Positions 12,411-23,342 of a DNA stretch of 46,435 nucleotides are shown in pieces; within the stretch, counting starts at the first letter, position 1, and each line of letters opens with the position of its first letter. The translations under genes and the position numbers were made by a program. A model generated the notes under the pieces. The model saw only the letters and a list, made by a program, of their open reading frames with translations, was not told where the DNA came from and searched no databases. The stretch covers positions 1-46,435 of the forward strand of contig JAEYTJ010000327.1 in the NCBI GenBank assembly GCA_023434095.1. Direction: 5' to 3'. This stretch comes from Pseudomonadota bacterium (GTDB lineage Bacteria; Pseudomonadota; Alphaproteobacteria; Rhizobiales; Xanthobacteraceae).

Positions 12411-12801
12411 CGCGAAGCTTGGCGCGGGGCGTGCCGCTCCGGTGCGGGGTTATCGGTCCGGCCCACAGAGGCGGAGAGAGGGGGCGTTGAGCCTTACGGG
12501 TCGCGCCGCCGTGCGCACCGCTCGGCGGCTGGCAGCGGTGAGACCTCGGCGATATGATGGCGTTTGCGGGGACGACCGGGGCGCGGCGCGGCGAGCCGGC
12601 GCGCGGTGCTCCTCGAACGGGACCTTGTCGGACATCGTCGGCGCCGCGTTTGCGGCTGTTCCGCTTGCGGCGGCTCCGGACGCCTGCTTCGTATAAGAGC
12701 GGCAATGCGGCCATAGGGGCGTCGCGACCGATCCTCACAGCCTCGCGGATTGCGCGAGCAAGCGGTCCCCGGGGCGCGGTGGCCCCGGGGGGTGGAAAAA
12801 C
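12411..12801. other. 391-bp gap between convergent genes, no gene recognised
   Basis: Short open frames here overlap on both strands and have no family features, ribosome sites or start context. Composition stays GC-rich. The only clear structure is the perfect hairpin at 12767-12790 near the icd end. I see no tRNA or other RNA gene. Confidence 0.5.
12767..12790 (-). terminator. Perfect GC hairpin after icd
   Basis: CCCCGGGGC (12767-12775) pairs without mismatch with GCCCCGGGG (12782-12790) around a six-base loop. On the icd strand a run of five T lies before the hairpin and not after it, so the usual U-tract is missing; it may protect the transcript 3' end instead. Confidence 0.45.
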
Positions 12802-14013
12802 TCAGGCAAGCGCCTTTCCGAGGTTCTCCGAGATCTTGTCGAGGAAGCCGGTGGTGGAGAGCCACTTCTGGTCGGCGCCGACGAGCAGCGCGAGGTCCTT
12901 GGTCATGTAGCCGCTCTCGACCGTGTCGACGCACACCTTCTCCAGCGTGGCGCAGAAGGTGGCGAGCTCGGCATTGTCGTCCAGCTTGGCGCGGTGGGCG
13001 AGACCGCGTGTCCAGGCGAAGATCGAGGCGATGGAGTTGGTCGAGGTCTCCTTGCCCTTCTGGTGCTCGCGATAATGGCGCGTGACCGTGCCATGGGCGG
13101 CCTCGGCTTCCACCGTCTTGCCGTCCGGCGTCATCAGCACCGAGGTCATCAGACCGAGCGAGCCGAAGCCCTGCGCCACGATGTCGGACTGCACGTCGCC
13201 ATCGTAGTTCTTGCACGCCCAGACATAGCCGCCGGACCATTTGAGGGCCGAGGCCACCATGTCGTCGATGAGCCGGTGCTCGTACCAGATCTTGTGCTTC
13301 TCGAACTCGGCCTTGAATTCGGCCTCGTAGATCTCCTGGAAGATCTGGCGGAAGCGGCCGTCATACTGCTTGAGGATGGTGTCCTTGGTGGAGAGGTACA
13401 CCGGATATTTGCGCATCAGGCCGTAATTGAGCGAGGCGCGGGCGAACTCGGCGATGGACTCGTCGATGTTGTACATCGACAGGGCCACGCCGGAGCCGGG
13501 GTACTTGTAGACCTCGTGCTCGATCACCTGGCCGTCGTCGCCGACGAACTTGATGCTGAGCGTGCCCTTGCCGGGGACCAGGAAGTCGGTGGCGCGGTAC
13601 TGGTCGCCGAAGGCGTGACGGCCGACGATGATCGGCTGGGTCCAGCCGGGGACGAGGCGCGGGACGTTCTTGCAGATGATCGGCTCGCGGAAGATCACGC
13701 CGCCGAGAATGTTGCGGATGGTGCCGTTGGGCGAGCGCCACATCTTCTTGAGGTTGTACTCGGTCATCCGGCCGGCGTCGGGGGTGATGGTGGCGCACTT
13801 CACGCCCACGCCCACACGCTTGATCGCCTCGGCGGCGTCGATGGTGACCTGATCGGCGGTCGCGTCGCGGTTCTCGACGCCGAGATCGTAATACTCGAGC
13901 GGCACGTCGAGATAGGGATGGATCAGCTTGTCCTTGATGTACTGCCAGATGATCCGGGTCATCTCGTCGCCGTCGAGCTCGACGACCGGATTCGCCACCT
14001 TGATCTTCGCCAT
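12802..14013 (-). CDS. icd: NADP-dependent isocitrate dehydrogenase (eukaryotic-like homodimeric type)
   Basis: The ATG at 14013 (MAKIKVANPVVELDGDEMTRI) follows GAGGTG by seven bases and gives 403 residues; the open frame reaches further upstream but without homologous sequence. Family hallmarks are the NGTIRNILGGVIFREPI substrate loop, the YDGDVQSDIVAQGFGSLGLM metal and dimer region and EAEAAHGTVTRHYR for NADP binding. It converts isocitrate to 2-oxoglutarate in the TCA cycle, producing NADPH. This roughly 400-residue type, shared with mitochondria, is standard in alphaproteobacteria, unlike the 416-residue E. coli type. Confidence 0.97.
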   Translation of the reverse strand: MAKIKVANPVVELDGDEMTRIIWQYIKDKLIHPYLDVPLEYYDLGVENRDATADQVTIDAAEAIKRVGVGVKCATITPDAGRMTEYNLKKMWRSPNGTIRNILGGVIFREPIICKNVPRLVPGWTQPIIVGRHAFGDQYRATDFLVPGKGTLSIKFVGDDGQVIEHEVYKYPGSGVALSMYNIDESIAEFARASLNYGLMRKYPVYLSTKDTILKQYDGRFRQIFQEIYEAEFKAEFEKHKIWYEHRLIDDMVASALKWSGGYVWACKNYDGDVQSDIVAQGFGSLGLMTSVLMTPDGKTVEAEAAHGTVTRHYREHQKGKETSTNSIASIFAWTRGLAHRAKLDDNAELATFCATLEKVCVDTVESGYMTKDLALLVGADQKWLSTTGFLDKISENLGKALA

Positions 14014-14302
14014 GAAATAGCACCTCGCACGGAAATCGTTGTCGGAGGGGTCGCGGCGCGTGTCCGCGCGGGCAGACGCCGGATGGGCGGGTGATACCCC
14101 GCCGGGCCCCTTAGGGAAAGCAGGGAGCGGGCCAATTTTCGGCAAATGCGGCGTCCGGGGGCCCTTTATCGGCCCCGGCCCGTGGCATCTGGTATGCGGT
14201 GGGGCAGATACGGTGCCATTGCGCTCTTCCAGCTTCGCAAGGCGGCCCGGCAAGGCTATAGGAGCGGGCTCTCCCCCAACGGCCATGAGACGAGGAAAAG
14301 CG

Positions 14303-15139
14303 ATGTCCGGCGCCGGCACCGACAGCACGAAGCCCTGGCCGGAGAACGGACCGGTCGTCATTCTGGTCGAGCCGCAGCTCGGCGAGAATATCGGCTCCGC
14401 CGTGCGGGCCATGGGCAATTTCGGGCTCACGCGGCTGCGTATCGTCAATCCGCGCGAGGGCTGGCCGAACCCGAAGGCGGTGACCTTCGCCTCCGGCGCC
14501 GACCGCATCCTCGACAATGCCGAGATCTTCCCGGACCTGCGCGCGGCGCTGGCCGACCTCAACTTCGTTGCCGCCGCCACGGCGCGTGAGCGCGGCATGC
14601 AGAAAACCGTGCTCGGGGCGGACGCCGTCGCCGTAGAGACCGCCGCCCGCATCGCCGGCGGCGAGCAGGTGGGGCTGGTGTTCGGGCGCGAGCGCACGGG
14701 CCTCTATACCGAGGAGGTGTCGCTCGCCGACGTCATCCTCACCTTGCCGGTCAATCCCGCCTTCGCGTCGCTCAATCTCGGCATGGCGGTGGCGGTGGTG
14801 GCCTATGAGTGGTTCAAGCTGGCCTCGGACGGGGCCCTGCCGTTCCAGATGCCGGACCGCTACCCCATAGCCGACAAGGCGGACCTCCTCGCCTTCTTCG
14901 ACCATCTCGAGCGCGAGCTGGACGCGGCGCTGTTCTTCCGCTCGCCGGAGAAGAGGCCGGTGACCACCCGCAACATCCGCAACATCTTCCACCGTGTCGG
15001 GCTGACACGGCAGGATGTCGCGACGCTGCACGGAATGGTAGCGGCGCTGGTGGAGGGCCGGCGGGTGCGCGAGGCGCGCACCGCCGCGCGGCTGGAAGGG
15101 CGAGGCGGGCCGGCCGGCGGGAATGAGGCCGAGGACTGA
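14303..15139 (+). CDS. trmJ: tRNA (cytidine/uridine-32 2'-O) methyltransferase TrmJ
   Basis: The ATG at 14303 follows GAGG by seven bases and gives 278 residues. The SpoU-type trefoil-knot fold is shown by VVILVEPQLGENIGSAVRAMGNFG near the N-terminus (with the RAMGNFG signature), GLVFGRERTGL for motif 2 and ASLNLGMAVAVVAYEW for motif 3, which bind S-adenosylmethionine. The C-terminal helices with TTRNIRNIFHRVGL are typical of TrmJ as opposed to TrmL or TrmH. It methylates the ribose of position 32 in the tRNA anticodon loop. Divergent from icd; murI follows after 63 nt. Confidence 0.88.
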   Translation: MSGAGTDSTKPWPENGPVVILVEPQLGENIGSAVRAMGNFGLTRLRIVNPREGWPNPKAVTFASGADRILDNAEIFPDLRAALADLNFVAAATARERGMQKTVLGADAVAVETAARIAGGEQVGLVFGRERTGLYTEEVSLADVILTLPVNPAFASLNLGMAVAVVAYEWFKLASDGALPFQMPDRYPIADKADLLAFFDHLERELDAALFFRSPEKRPVTTRNIRNIFHRVGLTRQDVATLHGMVAALVEGRRVREARTAARLEGRGGPAGGNEAED

Positions 15140-15202
15140 TCGCGCTGCAACGAAGCGTTCACCAAGATGCGCCACAATGATGCCTGGGATGGAGGACATC
15201 AG

Positions 15203-16126
15203 ATGCGTATCGAGGCTTCTCCCGTAACCGTTGCCGGCCTACGCGGCGTCTCGCCTCCCGCTTCGTCCACCGGGGCTGTTGCCGTGTCGTCTCTGCCGCC
15301 TGCCACCGCTCTTCGTGCGCCGACCATTCTCGTGTTCGATTCCGGGCTCGGCGGGCTTTCCGTGTTCCGCGAACTCGCCCGCGCCCGGCCGGATGCGCGC
15401 TTCGTCTATGCCGCCGACGATGCCGCCTTTCCCTATGGCGGGCTCACCGAGGAGGCGCTGGTGGCACGGGTGATGGCGGTGATGGAGCATCTGGTCGCCC
15501 GCACCGCCCCCGACGCGGTCGTCATCTCCTGCAACACCGCGTCCACGCTGGTGCTTCCTCCGCTCAGGGCCCGCTTTCCCATTCCGTTCGTCGGCACCGT
15601 GCCAGCCATCAAGCCGGCCTGCGAGAGCTCTCTGACCCGCGAAGTGAGCGTGCTCGCCACCCCCGGCACGGTGCGGCGCGACTACACGCAGAAGCTGATC
15701 CAGGATTTTGCCGGCGACTGCCATGTGACGCTGGTCGGCTCCACCCGCCTCGCGCCGCTGGCCGAGGCGGCGATGCGGGGCGAGGAGGTGAGCGACGAGG
15801 AGATCGCCGCCGAGATCGCCCCCGCCTTCGTGCGCGAAGGGCGGGCGCGCACGGACACGGTGGTGCTCGCGTGCACGCATTACCCGCTGCTGCTCGACCG
15901 GCTGAAGAAGGTCGCGCCCTGGCCGGTGCGTTGGATCGACCCGGCGGCGGCGATCGCCCGGCGCCTTTCCTCGCTGGTCGGTCCGGTCGCCTTCGCGGCT
16001 CATCCGGCGCCGATGCGGCTGTTCTCGACCGGGCGGCCGCTGGACGCCGCGCTGGTCGAGAAAATCGGCGGGCGGCGCACGCGGGCGGGCGAGCTCCTTG
16101 ACATGGAGGCGTCGGCTCCCGCCTGA
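15203..16126 (+). CDS. murI: Glutamate racemase
   Basis: The ATG at 15203 follows GGAGG by seven bases and gives 307 residues. FDSGLGGLSV (45-54) is the substrate loop; the two catalytic cysteines are C110 in ISCNTAS and C224 in LACTHYPLL. It interconverts L- and D-glutamate, supplying D-Glu for peptidoglycan. A 40-residue Ser/Ala/Pro-rich N-terminal extension precedes the core; it could be real or reflect a later start, but no later ATG comes before FDSGLGG. The next gene is a murein hydrolase, so two cell-wall genes adjoin. Confidence 0.95.
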   Translation: MRIEASPVTVAGLRGVSPPASSTGAVAVSSLPPATALRAPTILVFDSGLGGLSVFRELARARPDARFVYAADDAAFPYGGLTEEALVARVMAVMEHLVARTAPDAVVISCNTASTLVLPPLRARFPIPFVGTVPAIKPACESSLTREVSVLATPGTVRRDYTQKLIQDFAGDCHVTLVGSTRLAPLAEAAMRGEEVSDEEIAAEIAPAFVREGRARTDTVVLACTHYPLLLDRLKKVAPWPVRWIDPAAAIARRLSSLVGPVAFAAHPAPMRLFSTGRPLDAALVEKIGGRRTRAGELLDMEASAPA

Positions 16127-16210
16127 TCGGCGGGCGGCGGTAGGTGGATCAGGACGCCTTGCCGGCGCCGCGATCCCTGCCCACCATGCCGCAACGGCAG
16201 GAGCTTTGAC

Positions 16211-17476
16211 GTGACGCGCGACCTTTCCGATCCACGGGCGATGGCGATCCCGATCCGCCGCCGGGCCTTCCTTCTCGGCGCCGGGGCGAGCCTCGGCGTG
16301 CTCGCCTGCGGCGGCGCGGTCGAGGCGCAGGTGGCCAAGCAGCGATTCGAGCTGTGGGTGGAGACGTTCCAGTCCCGCGCCCGGGCCAAGGGCATTTCCG
16401 ACACCGTCTACCGGCAGGTGATGATCGGGCTAGAGCCCGATACGTCCGTCTACGCCAAGGACAGCGCCCAGCCGGAATTCCGCGAGCAGCTCTGGCAGTA
16501 TCTCAACCGACGCATTTCCGACTGGCGCCTGATCACCGGCCGGAAGGCGGCGAAGGACAATGCCGCGCTGATGAAGCGGCTGCAGAAGGATTTCGGCGTC
16601 GAGCCGGACGTGCTTCTGGGCCTGTGGGGCATGGAGAGCGCCTTCGGCGAACTGGTCCGCGACGAGGACCACATGAAGCCGGTCTTCCCCGCGCTCGCGG
16701 CGCTGGCCTGGGGCGAGCCGCGCCGGCGCGCCTATTGGGAGACGGAACTCATCAATGCCCTCGCCATCGTCCAGCGCGGCTGGGCGAGCCCGGACGAGAT
16801 GCTGGGCTCCTGGGCCGGGGCGATGGGGCACACGCAGTGGATGCCGGAAGTCTGGCTCAATCTCGGCGTCGACTATGACGGCGACGGCGCACCCTCGCCC
16901 TACCGCGTGGCGGACGCGCTGGCGGGCTCCTCGCTCTACCTCATCAAGCGCGGAAAGTATGAGCGCGGCCTGCCCTGGGGCTTCGAGGTGCGGATGGACG
17001 GGGTGGCGGAGAAATACGCCGACGCCAAGGCCTGGCGCACGGTGGAGGAGTGGGCGAAGCTCGGCGTGACCCCGGCCGGCGGCGGGCGCTTCGACCTGCC
17101 GAAGGCGCGGGCACGGCTGTGGGCGCCGGTGGGGCCGGAAGGGCCGTGCTTCCTGCTGACACAGAACTTCTATGCCGTGCGCAGCTACAACCCCTCCATG
17201 AACTACGCGCTCGCCGTCTGCCATCTCGGCGACCGGGTGCTGGGCGGCGATTCCTTCATCACGCCGTTTCCCGGCGGCGAACGGGTGCTGACCCTCGCGG
17301 AAATCCAGGAGGTGCAGCGCCGGCTGACGCGCGCGGGATTCGACACTGGCGGCGTCGACGGGCGGGTCGGCAACATGACCATGCGCGCGGTGGCAGATTT
17401 CCAGCGCCGCATGGGCGTCGCGCCGGACGGCTATGCCAGCCTCGACGTGCTGGCAGCGCTGCGCGGGGGACGGTGA
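16211..17476 (+). CDS. Lytic murein transglycosylase (MltB/SLT_2 type) with peptidoglycan-binding domain
   Basis: The GTG at 16211 has AGGAG seven bases upstream and gives 421 residues; ATG 16241 is an alternative. The N-terminus carries RRRAFLLGAGASLGVLAC: a twin-arginine-like signal and also a VLAC lipobox (C33), so export by Tat and/or lipidation is possible. The SLT_2 catalytic domain (about 42-340) has the acid Glu142 in GLWGMESAFGE and the AGAMGHTQWMP motif. A PG_binding_1 domain (about 357-418) ends the protein. It cleaves glycan strands to 1,6-anhydromuropeptides in the periplasm. Confidence 0.92.
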   Translation: MTRDLSDPRAMAIPIRRRAFLLGAGASLGVLACGGAVEAQVAKQRFELWVETFQSRARAKGISDTVYRQVMIGLEPDTSVYAKDSAQPEFREQLWQYLNRRISDWRLITGRKAAKDNAALMKRLQKDFGVEPDVLLGLWGMESAFGELVRDEDHMKPVFPALAALAWGEPRRRAYWETELINALAIVQRGWASPDEMLGSWAGAMGHTQWMPEVWLNLGVDYDGDGAPSPYRVADALAGSSLYLIKRGKYERGLPWGFEVRMDGVAEKYADAKAWRTVEEWAKLGVTPAGGGRFDLPKARARLWAPVGPEGPCFLLTQNFYAVRSYNPSMNYALAVCHLGDRVLGGDSFITPFPGGERVLTLAEIQEVQRRLTRAGFDTGGVDGRVGNMTMRAVADFQRRMGVAPDGYASLDVLAALRGGR

Positions 17477-17589
17477 AATCGGTGGCGCCACCGGGCGCCG
17501 CTCCCTAGTGAACCTCCCGACGTTGCCTGGCCAGAGAGGACTGCTTCGCCGGTCTCGTCAGCCGGCGACCAGCTTTCGAAATGGACAGG

Positions 17590-17985
17590 TCAAGGCTGCT
17601 TGGTCAGTGTCCCACAGGAAGTGAGGTGTTGTTCGCCTACTTCCGTATAGCAAAAATTGATTGTTTGCGCGTCCACGATCTCGAACAAGTGGGTGCCGTT
17701 CTTGCCGGCTCCGACTCCAAAGCTGCCTGACTTCGGAAAAGCGCCAACGAAAGTCTCGGACTTTTCCCCGTCTCCCGTCTGGTAGATAGCCTTCGCGCGG
17801 AAGGTCATGCCGTTTTGTTCGGATATGACATAGGTGATCGTGTCGGAGCGGTTGCCCTGGGTAGAGTGTATCCGGTCACGCGGGCCCTTCCACGTGCCGT
17901 TCAGCGATGTTGCGTCTTGAGCAGCGACCGGAAAGGTCATCGCACACACCATGACTGTCAGTGCGACAGCAATAGAACTGCGCAT
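17590..17985 (-). CDS. Small secreted protein of unknown function
   Basis: 131 residues from an ATG preceded by AGGAGA. The first 22 or so residues are a clear signal peptide (basic MR start, hydrophobic core, PVAAQ end). The mature part (NGTWKGPRD..., FRAKAIYQTGDGEKSETFVGAF, INFCYTEVG...LTSCGTL) looks like a small beta-rich fold with two cysteines that could form a disulfide. It resembles lipocalin-like periplasmic proteins only loosely, and I do not recognise the family. Its base composition is visibly poorer in GC than its neighbours, hinting at acquisition. It points toward the transglycosylase gene. Confidence 0.7.
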   Translation of the reverse strand: MRSSIAVALTVMVCAMTFPVAAQDATSLNGTWKGPRDRIHSTQGNRSDTITYVISEQNGMTFRAKAIYQTGDGEKSETFVGAFPKSGSFGVGAGKNGTHLFEIVDAQTINFCYTEVGEQHLTSCGTLTKQP

Positions 17986-18464
17986 TTTATCTCCTCAGAG
18001 CGTTGGCTCGATGCCTGTCGTTGCCACAACCGAACGTTGGGTGAGGGCAGATACTGCCCATATTTCAGCTTCCCAACCAACAACAAAAGTTGGCCCCATA
18101 CTGCGTCACCGCTCCGCCTCAAGGCGCACCGAAATGGCCAGCGCTGAGGGACGCGTATTAACGACATGAGCGCCAAGGGGGTGACATGCTAAAGTTCGCA
18201 TGGGCTTTACGCGAAAAGGAGCACCTCATCGCCGGACAAGCGGAAGTGGTCTTGCGCAAGCGGACAAGCTAGCCGCTGCCCTTGACCTTCCGGCCTTTTG
18301 TGCCTATGCACCCTGCCAAGCGCGGGGCTGGAAACGGCCCCGCGTGGTGTTTCACGCACCCGTGGGCCTTTCCGGCGCGTTCGGAAAGATCCTGTCGGCT
18401 CCCGAAACGGGGGTAGAGGAGGGGGCGCGATCCAAACCGCAACGATATGCGAGAGGACCTGCGC
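17986..18464. other. 479-bp lower-GC gap before rpsD
   Basis: No convincing gene: the short frames lack start signals or families. Visible structure is a perfect hairpin GGGCAG-ATA-CTGCCC (18045-18059), a nine-base direct repeat CGGACAAGC (18233-18241 and 18261-18269), and the hairpin at 18321-18344 in what is probably the rpsD leader. The left half (to about 18180) has lower GC than the rest of the window; GC rises again toward rpsD. Confidence 0.5.
18321..18344 (+). promoter_or_regulatory. Perfect hairpin in the probable rpsD leader
   Basis: CGCGGGGC (18321-18328) pairs perfectly with GCCCCGCG (18337-18344) around TGGAAACG, 120 bases before the rpsD start. It has no T-run behind it, so it is probably not a terminator. 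A leader structure for control by S4 is possible but untested. Confidence 0.35.
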
Positions 18465-19082
18465 ATGAGCAAGCGCGTTTCGGCCAAGCACAAGCTTGAC
18501 CGCCGTATGGGCGAAAACATCTGGGGCCGCCCGAAGAGCCCCATCAACAAGCGTGAATATGGCCCCGGCCAGCACGGCCAGCGCCGCAAGGGCAAGCTTT
18601 CCGACTTCGGCGTGCAGCTGCGCGCCAAGCAGAAGCTGAAGGGCTATTACGGCTCGATCGGCGAGAAGCAGTTCTATTCGGTCTATGTCGAGGCCTCGCG
18701 CCTCAAGGGCGACACCGGCGCCAACCTGATCGGCCTGCTCGAGCGTCGTCTCGACGCGGTGATCTACCGCGCCAAGTTCGTCCCGACCGTGTTCGCCGCC
18801 CGCCAGTTCGTGAGCCACGGCCACATCAAGGTGAACGGGCGCCGCGTCAACATCCCGTCCTACCAGGTGAAGGTCGGCGATGTGGTCGAGGTGAAGGAAG
18901 CCTCCCGTCAGCTCGTGCTGGTGCTGGAAGCCGTCGCCTCCGGCGAGCGCGACACCCCGGACTATCTCGAAGTCGATCACTCCAAGATGACGGCCAAGTT
19001 CGTCCGCATCCCGGAGCTGAACGAGGTGCCCTATCCGGTCGTGATGGAGCCGAACCTCGTGGTCGAATATTATTCGCGCTGA
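18465..19082 (+). CDS. rpsD: 30S ribosomal protein S4
   Basis: 205 residues from ATG 18465 (MSKRVSAKHKLDRRMGE), preceded by GAGAGGA; an in-frame ATG at 18447 lacks a ribosome site. APGQHG-type segment is present as GPGQHGQRRKGKLSDFGVQLR, and the S4 RNA-binding domain is seen in LERRLDAVIYR...ARQFVSHGHIKVNGRRVNIPSYQV. It nucleates 30S assembly by binding the 5' domain of 16S rRNA. As usual in alphaproteobacteria, it stands outside the main ribosomal operon. A strong terminator follows. Confidence 0.98.
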   Translation: MSKRVSAKHKLDRRMGENIWGRPKSPINKREYGPGQHGQRRKGKLSDFGVQLRAKQKLKGYYGSIGEKQFYSVYVEASRLKGDTGANLIGLLERRLDAVIYRAKFVPTVFAARQFVSHGHIKVNGRRVNIPSYQVKVGDVVEVKEASRQLVLVLEAVASGERDTPDYLEVDHSKMTAKFVRIPELNEVPYPVVMEPNLVVEYYSR

Positions 19083-19110
19083 TCCTTCCCGGATCGCGAG
19101 AAACGGAAAA

Positions 19111-19134
19111 GCCGCCCGGTGGGGCGGCTTTTTT
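19111..19134 (+). terminator. Bidirectional terminator between rpsD and the DUF900 hydrolase gene
   Basis: GCCGCCC (19111-19117) pairs with GGGCGGC (19122-19128), followed by six T on the plus strand; four A precede it, giving a T-run on the minus strand too. It closes rpsD and the convergent hydrolase gene. Confidence 0.9.
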
Positions 19135-19141
19135 GTTGGCT

Positions 19142-20233
19142 TCAGGTGGCGGGTTCGATGCGGTACAGCCGGCCCGGCCGAACGGGTTTGCGCCCGGCGA
19201 TCTCGTCCGGCGCCCGGCCGGCGATGACCTGGCGGACATCGGCGATGACCTCGGGGCGCAGCCGGTAGTACTGGTGGCGACCGTGCTTCCATTCGGCGGT
19301 GTCGCTGACGGCGGCGCAGTCGATGCCGTAGATGTTGCTGTCGAGCCCGTCGACGATGCGCGGTCCCCAACTGCCGAGTCGGTCGGGGTTGAGCTTGGTG
19401 GTGTCGCTGATCAGCAGCGCCAGGTCGCGCTTGCTGTGATAGACGTGCACCGCGTCGGCGAGCTGCGGCAGCAGTCCGAGCTTGTGCTTGTGCTCCAGCG
19501 CGTCGGCGTCTTCGTCGGCGGCCATCAGGAAGGCGTTGGTGAAGATCTTCGGCAGGCGCGCGCCGCTGATGAGCCCACGCAGCGACAGCAGGGCGTGGCG
19601 CAGCGCCCAGTTGCCCATGCTGTGGGCGACGAGGTGCAGGCATTGCTCGCACGGCTCGGTCTGGGTGGCGACATCCTGCTTGCGCAGCTCCATCAGGCAA
19701 TCCAGCAGCCGCCGCAAGCTGCGGGCGATCGCCTTGCCGGAGGATTCGGCGTCGTCGCGATCGCTGAAATACTTCCATTTGTGGGCGGTCTCGCCGTTCT
19801 GGCCGAAGCCGAACCCATCGCCGCCGTCGGCCGGCCAGCTGAAGGGGAAGACCAGTGGCTCCCTGTCGCCGTCCAGCCAGAGATCGTGCAGCTGAGCGGC
19901 GCGCTGGATAGCGGTTTCGAAACTCGAATTGAAGCCGTGGATGTAGACGATGACGTTGCGCTTCTGCGTGCGGGATTTGAGGGTGAGCTCGTGAAAGATC
20001 GCGCTCGACCCGAGAAATTCCACCCCGCCCGTGGTCGCGGCCGGTGCCTCCGGCTCGACATGGATGGCATCGATGAGGAACCCGTCATCCGGGGCCTCGG
20101 CCGGCTCGGCCACCTTCGTGACATCGGCAAAGCCGACCCGATAGATCGCCGGCCCCTCCACATTGTAGCGGTCCCTGAACGGCGGCGCGCCACCGTCGAC
20201 ATAGCGGCGGTTGGTCGCGAAATAGATGCGCAT
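19142..20233 (-). CDS. DUF900-family alpha/beta hydrolase
   Basis: 363 residues from ATG 20233 (MRIYFATNRR), preceded by GGGGGG at good spacing; ATG 20248 would add five residues but has a poor site. The YFATNR start, NVIVYIHGFNSSFETAIQR with the HGFN oxyanion-hole motif (99-102) and HLVAHSMGN with nucleophile Ser205 in AHSMG mark the DUF900 group of serine hydrolases. FSWPADG and TNAFLMAADEDAD, the latter probably carrying the catalytic acid, also fit. No signal peptide is seen, so it is probably cytoplasmic. Substrate unknown. It is convergent with rpsD and shares its terminator. Confidence 0.85.
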   Translation of the reverse strand: MRIYFATNRRYVDGGAPPFRDRYNVEGPAIYRVGFADVTKVAEPAEAPDDGFLIDAIHVEPEAPAATTGGVEFLGSSAIFHELTLKSRTQKRNVIVYIHGFNSSFETAIQRAAQLHDLWLDGDREPLVFPFSWPADGGDGFGFGQNGETAHKWKYFSDRDDAESSGKAIARSLRRLLDCLMELRKQDVATQTEPCEQCLHLVAHSMGNWALRHALLSLRGLISGARLPKIFTNAFLMAADEDADALEHKHKLGLLPQLADAVHVYHSKRDLALLISDTTKLNPDRLGSWGPRIVDGLDSNIYGIDCAAVSDTAEWKHGRHQYYRLRPEVIADVRQVIAGRAPDEIAGRKPVRPGRLYRIEPAT

Positions 20234-20373
20234 GGTCGTGCCCCCCATAGGGGCACCATTAACGCATCGACAAAATACAACTTCAAGTAGATATTTGCAG
20301 CTAATGAGGGTGTTTGCGATGTGCCATGCTGCTTTGCCCGCCGGATGGGAGAACCGCTCCCGCCAAATAAAAA

Positions 20374-20389
20374 CCGCCCCGAAGGGCGG
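20374..20389 (-). terminator. Intrinsic terminator after grxD
   Basis: CCGCCC (20374-20379) pairs with GGGCGG (20384-20389); on the minus strand it is followed by TTTTTATTT. It ends the purL-bolA-grxD side of the cluster. Confidence 0.85.
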
Positions 20390-20417
20390 CTTTCCGAGCG
20401 CAGCTTGTTCGCAGGTC

Positions 20418-20756
<339 letters not shown>

Positions 20757-20829
20757 CACATTGCCTTTCGCCCTTGCGGGCCTCGCGAGATGGTGTCGTG
20801 GCGGCGCGGGCTAGGGGCGCCGGCCGTCT

Positions 20830-21063
20830 TCAGTCCGGTACATTGGTCTGAAGCGCGAGGGCGTGCAACACGCCGCCCATCTGGCCCTTCAGCGTCGCAT
20901 AGACCATCTGATGCTGCTGCACGCGGCTCTTGCCGCGAAAGCTCTCGGCGATCACGGTCGCGGCATAATGATTGCCGTCGCCTGCGAGATCGCGGATCTC
21001 GACCGAGGCGTCCGGCAGCCCTTCCTTGATCAGCCGCTCGATTTCAGCCGCTTCCATCGCCAT
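20830..21063 (-). CDS. BolA/IbaG-family protein, partner of monothiol glutaredoxin
   Basis: 77 residues from ATG 21063, preceded by GAGGGAG; ATG 21057 is possible. The segment GDGNHYAATVIAESFRGKS followed by RVQQHQMVY and a HALALQT end matches the short IbaG-like branch of the BolA family, with the conserved histidine that ligates a shared Fe-S cluster. It lies 13 nt after purL and before grxD; grx-bolA linkage is common and fits heterodimer formation in iron-sulfur trafficking. Confidence 0.92.
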   Translation of the reverse strand: MAMEAAEIERLIKEGLPDASVEIRDLAGDGNHYAATVIAESFRGKSRVQQHQMVYATLKGQMGGVLHALALQTNVPD

Positions 21064-21076
21064 CAGACAGGCTCCC

Positions 21077-23290
<2,214 letters not shown>

Positions 23291-23342
23291 GTGAAGGCCG
23301 TCATTCCGTTACGCGGTCGGGCAGGGCGGGGCAGGGGCGGTG

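Noticed and set aside
12411..12801. Small frames and possible RNA gene in the icd-channel gap
   Set aside because: No cloverleaf, conserved motif or promoter-terminator pair could be made out.
14039..14302. N-terminal extension of trmJ
   Set aside because: Has no homology and lies in the divergent icd-trmJ promoter region; the GAGG-preceded ATG at 14303 is better.
18200..18499. 99-codon frame upstream of and overlapping rpsD
   Set aside because: No ribosome site, overlaps the true rpsD start in another frame, and no similarity recognised.
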